Assembly (NCBI GenBank): GCA_050014415.1
Contig: JBEKDJ010000331.1
Span: 1 to 5,651, forward strand
Direction: 5' to 3'
DNA: 5,651 bases
DNA from: JBEKDJ01 sp050014415
GTDB lineage: Bacteria; Desulfobacterota; BSN033; UBA1163
The position numbers and the translations under genes were made by a program. Below are positions 1 through 5,056 of this stretch, in pieces (positions within the stretch are counted from its first letter, which is position 1; each line of letters opens with the position of its first letter). A model generated the notes under the pieces. It was not told where the DNA came from. It worked only from the letters and a program-made list of their open reading frames with translations, and did no database searches.

Positions 1-561
1 AGGATAGGAAACTATGGGATACCTATTTGAAAACAATTCCTCAGGATTGTTATTCACTGCATTCGAAGTAGATTTATAGTTTTTCCACCATAGATTTACC
101 GTATCAGGATTAAATGAATTGTGTTTTCTTGCATTATCACGCTCTAACAATCTTAATAGCTGGCTTAATCCTTCTAGCCAATTATTCTCATTAAATATTA
201 TTGACTGTATATTGACGAGCCTAAAATCCATTTGATCGAATCCTAAATCACCAATTTTCAGCGGCACAATGAAATTTTCTATTTTTTCTCTTTTCATTAC
301 ATTGAATGCTGTTGTTAATTCTCCTAACGGGTTATCTTTTCGATTGGAATGTTTCGAAAGTACAAATATGAATTTTTGTGTTCTCGTCTGTAATGCTTGA
401 TTGATTTCTTGTGGCCAATTTTCACCCCCGAGTAACTTAGTGAGATCACACCAAACCCCATAGCCCTCTTTGGCAAGTTGCAATGCAAGCCATCGTGTGA
501 AGTCATTATCTTCATCTGCATGGCTGACAAATATCATATCTCTAAGAGCGTCGTTAGTCAT
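1..561 (-). CDS. TIR-domain protein, 3' end cut off by the window edge
   Basis: The frame is open from ATG (559-561) to the window edge, giving 187 residues with no stop. Residues 8-140 read as a bacterial TIR domain: strand A with MIFVSHADEDNDF (9-21), then GYGVWCDLTKLLGGENW (33-49) covering the BB-loop and helix-C region, then KFIFVLSKHSN (63-73). Prokaryotic TIR domains commonly cleave NAD+ or make signalling nucleotides and kill infected cells. E47 or E52 are candidates for the catalytic glutamate, but I cannot choose without an alignment. Residues 150-187 (including NPDTVNLWWKNYKS) belong to a following region I do not recognise. An in-frame TAA two codons upstream fixes the start, and a weak AAGG lies 9 nt before it. 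The gene sits 101 nt downstream of the fic stop on the same strand, so co-transcription is likely. It is A+T-rich even compared with fic and hsdM. The TIR call is firm; NADase activity is inferred. Confidence 0.88.
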   Translation of the reverse strand, partial: MTNDALRDMIFVSHADEDNDFTRWLALQLAKEGYGVWCDLTKLLGGENWPQEINQALQTRTQKFIFVLSKHSNRKDNPLGELTTAFNVMKREKIENFIVPLKIGDLGFDQMDFRLVNIQSIIFNENNWLEGLSQLLRLLERDNARKHNSFNPDTVNLWWKNYKSTSNAVNNNPEELFSNRYPIVSYP

Positions 562-575
562 TGTTTAATACCTTA

Positions 576-662
576 ATCCCTTATCAGTAGAGCCTTAGAC
601 TTCACTCCTTCCGCTCGGCCATAAATAATCGCCAACCTAAATGCCAACTTAATCGCCAACCT
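576..662 (-). pseudogene. In-frame extension after the fic stop codon (possible lost C-terminus)
   Basis: Directly after the fic TAA (663-665) the same frame stays open for 29 codons to TAA at 573-575, only 11 nt before the TIR start. It begins RLAIKLAFRLAI, a tetrapeptide repeat with the pattern [RK]-L-A-[IF], and continues IIYGRAEGVKSKALL. From memory, short tetrapeptide repeats of the KLGD/KLAD kind occur near winged-helix segments in Fic-like proteins. The stretch may therefore be an ancestral C-terminal tail cut off by a nonsense change, or a small independent repeat. No start codon or ribosome site supports it as a separate gene. Confidence 0.35.
627..662. repeat. Three tandem copies of a 12-bp repeat
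   Basis: Units on the plus strand are aatcgccaacct (627-638), aaatgccaactt (639-650) and aatcgccaacct (651-662). The outer two are identical and the middle one differs at three positions. The period is exactly 12 bp, so it preserves reading frame and encodes a four-residue repeat on the minus strand. The array abuts the fic stop codon and lies between fic and the TIR gene. Confidence 0.85.
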
Positions 663-1700
663 TTAGACAAGAATATAACTTATTGACCTTCCTTTACTTT
701 TCCTTTTAACGACTCCTAATTTTACTAGTTTTAATATTTCCTTACGTACCCCTTCGTCTGATAATCCAAAAAGCTCCCTCATTTCTCTATTGGTAATCTG
801 TCCTTTATCTATTATTATCTCCACAATTTTCATCTGTCTTTCGGTGAGGGCTACCTGCCCTTTTTCTTTGAGCAACTTAATATCTTTGCTCAGACCAATC
901 ACCTTCTCTTTTACTGCCTTTATGCTTACTGCTACGCCGTCGGTAAAATATTCAAGCCATCCAGTAAGGTCTAATGTATTTTGATCAACACCTTTTAATG
1001 CCCCATAGTAACCACGCCTGTCTTGATCGTAATAATCATCAAGAGCAAAGAATCTTTTGGAGTCAAAACCCCGTTTATAGAGGAGCAAAGTTGCAATTAC
1101 TCTTGCGGTCCTGCCATTCCCGTCTATGAAAGGATGAATCCTTACAAGTTCATAGTGCGTTAAACCGGCTTCAATTACCGGATCAATTTCATTGACCACA
1201 GTAGAGTTGAACCATCCGAGAAATTCGTTTACCAGTTGAGGGACTTGCTCCGTTGGTGGAGGCATAAATATGACCTCACCCGAGATTCTATTTCCCACGA
1301 ATACTTGGCGATTTCTAAAAACACCTTCATCCCCAGGATTCTCTAGGGTCTCTTTCGTGACGGTCTTATGAACTTCCAGTAAGTCTTCGGACTTAAATGG
1401 AGATTTTTGAGCAAACTCAGAAATTCTTTCTAATGCCTCGAGATAGTTCAAAACTTCCTGTCTGTCCTTCCTCCTCACCGTGATGTCCCGGCCTGCTGCC
1501 AGGTCACTGACTTGTTCAAGAGAAAGTGGATTACCTTCAATGGCTGTAGAAGAATGGGCGCTTCTTATCAGTGCTTCTCTTCTCAGAGAAACCTCCCATT
1601 TAGGTACAAGGGGTGCGTTTAAGATGATTGTTCTTCCCTCAGCGATCTGAGTCAGATTATTAACAATTCTATTGGTATATCGGAAATTTGGTTGGAACAT
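663..1700 (-). CDS. Fic family protein with C-terminal winged helix
   Basis: 345 residues from ATG at 1698-1700. The Fic active-site motif is complete, HPFIDGNGRTAR at 189-200 (consensus HxFx[D/E]GNGRxxR); H189 is the expected catalytic base. IFMPPP at 144-149 fits the substrate-holding flap. SSTAIEGN (50-57) matches the inhibitory [S/T]xxxE[G/N] motif, with E55 as the autoinhibitory glutamate. Because it lies before the Fic core, this is a class II, self-inhibited enzyme. Residues 285-345 form a winged helix (ALTERQMKIVEIIIDKG, then LFGLSDEGVRKEILKL). Fic enzymes usually transfer AMP to Ser/Thr/Tyr hydroxyls; the target here is unknown. A GTG at 1758-1760 would add 20 residues read through a palindromic repeat, so I reject it. 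The chosen ATG has a GGGTGA-type ribosome site 7-8 nt upstream. The gene lies downstream of hsdM on the same strand, a common place for Fic genes in type I R-M loci. Confidence 0.93.
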   Translation of the reverse strand: MFQPNFRYTNRIVNNLTQIAEGRTIILNAPLVPKWEVSLRREALIRSAHSSTAIEGNPLSLEQVSDLAAGRDITVRRKDRQEVLNYLEALERISEFAQKSPFKSEDLLEVHKTVTKETLENPGDEGVFRNRQVFVGNRISGEVIFMPPPTEQVPQLVNEFLGWFNSTVVNEIDPVIEAGLTHYELVRIHPFIDGNGRTARVIATLLLYKRGFDSKRFFALDDYYDQDRRGYYGALKGVDQNTLDLTGWLEYFTDGVAVSIKAVKEKVIGLSKDIKLLKEKGQVALTERQMKIVEIIIDKGQITNREMRELFGLSDEGVRKEILKLVKLGVVKRKSKGRSISYILV

Positions 1701-1723
1701 TATTTTTTCACCCCCACCCACCC

Positions 1724-1743
1724 CCTGCCTACAGGCAAGCAGG
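1724..1743. repeat. Small G/C-rich palindrome upstream of fic
   Basis: The sequence has nested inverted repeats: TGCCT/AGGCA (1726-1730 with 1733-1737) and CCTGC/GCAGG (1724-1728 with 1739-1743). It lies between the larger 1748-1792 hairpin and a C-run (1711-1725) that reads as G-runs in the fic leader. Similar short palindromes are often dispersed in bacterial genomes. Together with its neighbours it looks like a composite repeat inserted between hsdM and fic. Confidence 0.6.
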
Positions 1744-1747
1744 CTCA

Positions 1748-1792
1748 AATCCCCCCGCACCCCCCTTTTCTAAAGGGGGGTGCGGGGGGATT
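1748..1792. repeat. Perfect 21-bp hairpin repeat between hsdM and fic
   Basis: Arms 1748-1768 and 1772-1792 pair perfectly over 21 bp around a 3-nt loop (1769-1771). The stem has two six-C/six-G blocks separated by GCA/TGC and flanked by AAT and TTT. It starts 4 nt after the hsdM stop. There is no clear T-run on the exit side in either direction, so a classical intrinsic terminator is not well supported. I think it is a dispersed palindromic element that may protect or attenuate the hsdM-fic transcript. The six-G runs could also favour G-quadruplexes. Confidence 0.85.
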
Positions 1793-1796
1793 ATCT

Positions 1797-3554
1797 CTAC
1801 TTTAATTCTCTAAGATATCCTTCGATTTTCTCTTCTATTGCGAAGATTTCCTTTTCAATCCCCTTAAGCTCCTCCCACTCCTTTGCTACATCTATCTCCT
1901 CAGTCTCTTCTTCCGGAAATACATAAAGAGTCACATTGAGGTTGTAATCGTTCTCCTTTATTTTCTCGATCTCTATGATTTTCGAGAAACCTTCCTCATT
2001 TCTGAACTCCTTATAAGCTTTAACGATCTTCTTTATGTGTTCATCTCCTAACTGGTTAAGTTTCCGGACCTCTGGGTGTTGCTGATATTCTTTGCTTGCA
2101 TTGATGAAAAATATTTTTCCTTCTCTCACAGTTGGTTTGTTCTTGTTGAGGACCATCACCGCCCCTGGTGCACCAGTATTGTAAAAAAGCTTTTCAGGCA
2201 GAAGAATCACAGATTCAATGAGGTCAGCATTAATAATGCTTGTTCTTATCGCCTTTTCCTTTCCTCCTCTGAAAAGGCACCCATTATCTATGACAACCCC
2301 AACCCTACCTGTTTTGTCATTAGCCGAGGCTAACATATGCTCAATCCATGTCCAGTCTGCTGATTGCCTTGGAGTAAAACCATATCTAAAGCGCTCCCTC
2401 CAGAATTCACCCCTTTTTAATATCTCTTCATCATATCCATCCTGATTCCATGGAGGGTTGGCAATCACAATATCAAATCTTCTTATTCCATCTCCTTCCT
2501 TATACTTCGGATAGAGCAAAGTGTCTCCGAGAATTAACTGAGCATTCCTGATATCATGGATGTAGAGATTCATCTTAGCTAAAGCGAGGGTCTTGTGATT
2601 GGCCTCCTGTCCGAAGAGAAAGACTTTATCCGCTTCAATTCTCCCCAGAGCATCTTCAACATGCTGATAGGAACTGATAAGCATACCACCAGAGCCACAA
2701 GCAGGGTCATAAACGCCCTCGCCAACCTTTGGATCGAGCATTTCAACGATAAGTTTGATTACCTCCCGGGCAGTATAGACCTCACCCTCTTTGGCTTTTT
2801 GAGGAGCAAAATACCTTAGAATCCATTCATAGGCATCCCCAAGAATATCCGGCGATACGTGATTAAGGGATTTCTCGCTAAACAGCTCTACAAGTTGTCT
2901 TAGAATCTCTGCATTCTCTCGATTAGTGGTAAACTGAACGAAATCAACATTTTCAAAGACATCCTTCAGCTCTGGATTTCTCTCTGCCAGCGTCTTCATG
3001 GCTTTTGAGAAATTCTCGGGTAATCTGGCAGGGTCTTTTCTTATCTGTTCCCAAAGGAGTTCCTCTGAAATATCGAAATCATGGTAGATAGAGTACTTAG
3101 CTTCTTGTCTTGCTTCCTCCTCCTTTAAGCCATCAGCGAGGGCTTCTTTGTATGCTTTTTCGAACTCCAACTCCCACTTATCGCTGATCCTTTTATAAAA
3201 AAGAAGGACGAGGATGAACGTATAATCCACCCTTGTCCTGATGAGGTCCGCTGCACCCTTTAGAAGACTCTCCAGATCACCTCTCGATAGTTGGCTTTTA
3301 CTGACCGTCAGTGTATCAGAAATAATTTCTCCCATATTCTTAAGTCTATATATTCTTTTCCTCGCATCTTCTGGATCAAACTGAACTTCGATCCAACCCG
3401 CTTTTCTCAATTCAGAAAGAAAAACATTGACTTGACGCTCATCGTCTCTTATTTTTTCCTTAAGAATATTCTTGGCATCGTCAAACCGGAATGGGGATTC
3501 TTTGAAGGTTTCCGACAAGTACTTATATCTCTTTTCAATCCAAGTGGGTAACAT
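1797..3554 (-). CDS. hsdM: Type I restriction-modification DNA methyltransferase subunit M
   Basis: 585 residues. This is the N6-adenine methylase subunit, which joins HsdS to modify the recognition site and, with HsdR, to restrict foreign DNA. Residues 1-75 (numbered from MLPTWIEKRY) look like a winged helix ending SELRKAGWIEVQFDPEDARK. About 85-250 is the helical HsdM N-terminal domain. YTAREVIKLIVEMLDP (about 260-275) leads into the Rossmann methylase fold. S-adenosylmethionine motif I is DPACGSGGM (283-291) and catalytic motif IV is NPPW (366-369) within FDIVIANPPW. The last 30 residues look coiled-coil. The length is slightly above usual because of the extra N-terminal domain. An ATG six bases upstream (3558-3560) leaves only 1 nt to the GGAG ribosome site (3562-3565), whereas ATG 3552-3554 leaves 7 nt, so I chose the latter. 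The gene is first in the likely hsdM-fic-TIR operon. HsdS and HsdR are not in the window. Confidence 0.96.
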   Translation of the reverse strand: MLPTWIEKRYKYLSETFKESPFRFDDAKNILKEKIRDDERQVNVFLSELRKAGWIEVQFDPEDARKRIYRLKNMGEIISDTLTVSKSQLSRGDLESLLKGAADLIRTRVDYTFILVLLFYKRISDKWELEFEKAYKEALADGLKEEEARQEAKYSIYHDFDISEELLWEQIRKDPARLPENFSKAMKTLAERNPELKDVFENVDFVQFTTNRENAEILRQLVELFSEKSLNHVSPDILGDAYEWILRYFAPQKAKEGEVYTAREVIKLIVEMLDPKVGEGVYDPACGSGGMLISSYQHVEDALGRIEADKVFLFGQEANHKTLALAKMNLYIHDIRNAQLILGDTLLYPKYKEGDGIRRFDIVIANPPWNQDGYDEEILKRGEFWRERFRYGFTPRQSADWTWIEHMLASANDKTGRVGVVIDNGCLFRGGKEKAIRTSIINADLIESVILLPEKLFYNTGAPGAVMVLNKNKPTVREGKIFFINASKEYQQHPEVRKLNQLGDEHIKKIVKAYKEFRNEEGFSKIIEIEKIKENDYNLNVTLYVFPEEETEEIDVAKEWEELKGIEKEIFAIEEKIEGYLRELK

Positions 3555-3561
3555 AAGCATT

Positions 3562-3565
3562 CTCC
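3562..3565 (-). promoter_or_regulatory. hsdM ribosome binding site deciding the start
   Basis: The minus strand reads TTGGAGA just before two close in-frame ATGs. The GGAG core is 7 nt from the ATG at 3552-3554 and 1 nt from the ATG at 3558-3560, which favours the downstream start. Confidence 0.7.
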
Positions 3566-3588
3566 AAGAGGCTGATTAAATAAGTATT

Positions 3589-3621
3589 TTAATTTTGACT
3601 TATATAATATATCAAAATTAA
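3589..3621. promoter_or_regulatory. Candidate operator: 10-bp inverted repeat over the hsdM promoter
   Basis: TTAATTTTGA (3589-3598) and TCAAAATTAA (3612-3621) are perfect inverted copies separated by 13 bp. Half-site centres are 23 bp apart, close to two helical turns. The dyad is centred on the -10 box (3604-3609) and one arm covers the expected transcription start. That geometry would suit a dimeric repressor. The region is A+T-rich, so a chance palindrome is possible. No cognate regulator is identified; the winged-helix parts of Fic or HsdM are only speculative candidates. Confidence 0.4.
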
Positions 3622-3632
3622 TAACATGTCAA
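3604..3632 (-). promoter_or_regulatory. Sigma70-type promoter of the hsdM operon
   Basis: On the minus strand, TTGACA (3627-3632, a perfect -35) is followed by a 17-bp spacer and TATTAT (3604-3609, five of six to the -10 consensus). The predicted start near 3597 gives a leader of about 40 nt before the hsdM ATG. This is the only strong promoter I see for the minus-strand block, which suggests hsdM, fic and the TIR gene share it. Confidence 0.75.
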
Positions 3633-3658
3633 TAATAATTTATCGTATATTTGAATCT

Positions 3659-3664
3659 TATAAA
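3659..3664 (+). promoter_or_regulatory. Weak candidate -10 box for the M24 peptidase gene
   Basis: TATAAA (3659-3664) is the best -10-like hexamer upstream of the peptidase start, about 62 nt before its ATG. No convincing -35 lies 16-18 bp upstream. A second weak option, TTGACT (3595-3600) with TAATAA (3619-3624), would overlap the divergent hsdM promoter. Neither is strong. Confidence 0.25.
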
Positions 3665-3725
3665 ATATCAATAAGTTAGCAAACCATTTGAAGTTGATTC
3701 CAACAAAATAGAGAAAGGAAAAAGG

Positions 3726-4976
3726 ATGAATCATAAAGATTGGGTGCGGAAGGAATTGAAAGAATTGGGCATCTCCCTCGGTTTCAGGTACATCCCACTT
3801 CAAGAGATAGAGCACCGGCTTGCCGGAGTCAGAGATGGGATGAAAAAACAGGGGATAGAGGCGCTGCTGGTCGTTCAGAAGATGGACTTTTACTATCTTA
3901 CTGGGACCACTCAAGACGGAATCCTCTTTTTGCCCTTAGACAAAAAACCCCTCCTCATGATCAAAAGGGAGTTGGAGCGAGCCAGAGTCGAGTCGCCGAT
4001 TGAGAATCTGGTGGCACTAAATTCGAACCGGGAACTCCCTTCACTGATACGAGACCTTGTCGGAAATCTCCCGCATTGCTTGGGCTTAGAGTTAGATGTC
4101 CTGCCAGTAAGAGACTACTTCAGGTTGCGGGATCTCTTTCCAGACGCACAGTTGATGGACGCCTCCCTGATCTATCGAAATGCCCGCAAGACAAAAACCC
4201 CTTTCGAGATCGATCTCATGAAGGCGGCAGCAAGAATAGGACGTGAGGTTTACCTGGAAGCTAGAAAAATCCTTAAGGAAGGAATGACCGAGATCCAGTT
4301 TGCCGGCCTTCTGGAAGCGGCTGCAAAGAGACATGGTCACGAAGGACTCCTCAGGGTCAGGTCACTCAACTACGAAGCTTATAGCTGGCACGTGCTGTCT
4401 GGACCCACCGGCGGAATCGTCAGTCAGTCCGATTCTCCCATGGGCGGGCTCGGTCTCTCTCCCGCCTTTCCCGTGGGTGCAAGCTTCAGGGTCATCAGAG
4501 CCAATGAGCCTGTCCTGGTTGACTTTGGAACATGCTATCATGGTTACCAGGTGGACGAGACCCGCATGTTCTCCATCGGTAGGATGGAGCAAAAATTCAT
4601 TGACGCTTACAAGGCCTGCCGAGAGGTTCATGACGCGGTCCTCGAAGAAGTACGGCCGGGTGCGGACTGTGAGGCCATCTTTGTTAAGACCCTTCGGCTG
4701 GCAGAGAAACTGGGATACAGGGATAGTTATCTGGGCCCTCCAGGGCTTCAGACCCGTTTCCTTGGTCACGGCATTGGTCTTGAGCTGAACGAATCGCCCT
4801 TCATCGCTCAAGGCCACTCCTATCCTTTGGAAGAGCAGATGACCTTCGCTTTTGAGCCAAAGATTGTCTTCCCTGGAGAAGGTTCGGTAGGAATCGAAAA
4901 TACAGTGGTCGTCACGCGGAACGGCTACGAGATCCTCACTGACGTTGACCAGGATATTTTCATGGTGGAAGGATGA
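3726..4976 (+). CDS. M24 family metallopeptidase (Xaa-Pro aminopeptidase-like)
   Basis: 416 residues. Residues about 28-155 form the creatinase/prolidase-type N-terminal domain (RLAGVRDGMKKQGIEALLVV, then DFYYLTGTTQDGILFL). Residues about 160-405 form the pita-bread catalytic domain. All five dinuclear-metal ligands are present: D266 (VLVDFG), D277 (YQVDETR), H348 (FLGHGIGLEL), E377 (AFEPKI) and E391 (VGIENT). The family removes an N-terminal residue before proline, splits Xaa-Pro dipeptides, or hydrolyses related C-N bonds; exact substrate cannot be read here. No signal peptide or membrane segment is visible, so it is probably cytoplasmic. AAAGGA (3714-3719) lies 6 nt before the ATG. Its base composition is richer in G+C than the divergent hsdM block, and it is probably a resident chromosomal gene unrelated to the defence genes. 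It converges on the selenoprotein gene downstream. Confidence 0.94.
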   Translation: MNHKDWVRKELKELGISLGFRYIPLQEIEHRLAGVRDGMKKQGIEALLVVQKMDFYYLTGTTQDGILFLPLDKKPLLMIKRELERARVESPIENLVALNSNRELPSLIRDLVGNLPHCLGLELDVLPVRDYFRLRDLFPDAQLMDASLIYRNARKTKTPFEIDLMKAAARIGREVYLEARKILKEGMTEIQFAGLLEAAAKRHGHEGLLRVRSLNYEAYSWHVLSGPTGGIVSQSDSPMGGLGLSPAFPVGASFRVIRANEPVLVDFGTCYHGYQVDETRMFSIGRMEQKFIDAYKACREVHDAVLEEVRPGADCEAIFVKTLRLAEKLGYRDSYLGPPGLQTRFLGHGIGLELNESPFIAQGHSYPLEEQMTFAFEPKIVFPGEGSVGIENTVVVTRNGYEILTDVDQDIFMVEG

Positions 4977-5001
4977 TAAGAAAAGGAGTCCTTATCCTGT
5001 T

Positions 5002-5021
5002 GTCATCCTGAACTCGTTTCA
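5002..5021. repeat. Fragment of a dispersed 'TCATCCTGAAC...GTTTCA' repeat
   Basis: TCATCCTGAACTCGTTTC (5003-5020) matches, from memory, the start of a palindromic repeat common in intergenic regions of many bacterial genomes, whose full form closes with an AGGAT-type arm. The second arm is missing here, so this looks degenerate or truncated. It lies in the 80-bp gap between two convergent genes. Confidence 0.4.
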
Positions 5022-5056
5022 ACACCTCCTTCTTATGAATGAGGTTAGGCCGGGAA

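Noticed and set aside
324..530. Minus-strand 68-residue open frame
   Set aside because: It lies wholly inside the TIR gene in another frame; the TIR frame gives clear domain motifs and this one gives none.
1701..1760. Upstream GTG start for fic adding 20 residues
   Set aside because: The extra residues are translated from palindromic repeat sequence and do not resemble a Fic N-terminus; ATG 1698-1700 has a suitable ribosome site.
1748..1792. Intrinsic terminator between hsdM and fic
   Set aside because: The stem is strong, but neither exit side carries a proper T-run, so I list it as a repeat rather than a terminator.
4300..4817. Plus-strand and minus-strand open frames within the peptidase gene
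   Set aside because: They overlap the metal-ligand region of the M24 gene, which has full motif support, and are its shadows.
4975..4996. Terminator hairpin GATAAG/CTTATC after the peptidase gene
   Set aside because: The stem is only 6 bp with a 10-nt loop and overlaps the stop codon; no T-run follows on either strand.
5021..5034. AAGGAGGTG ribosome-site-like sequence on the minus strand
   Set aside because: The only near start codon (TTG) is 2 nt away and opens a frame of about 20 codons antisense to the peptidase 3' end and within a dispersed repeat.
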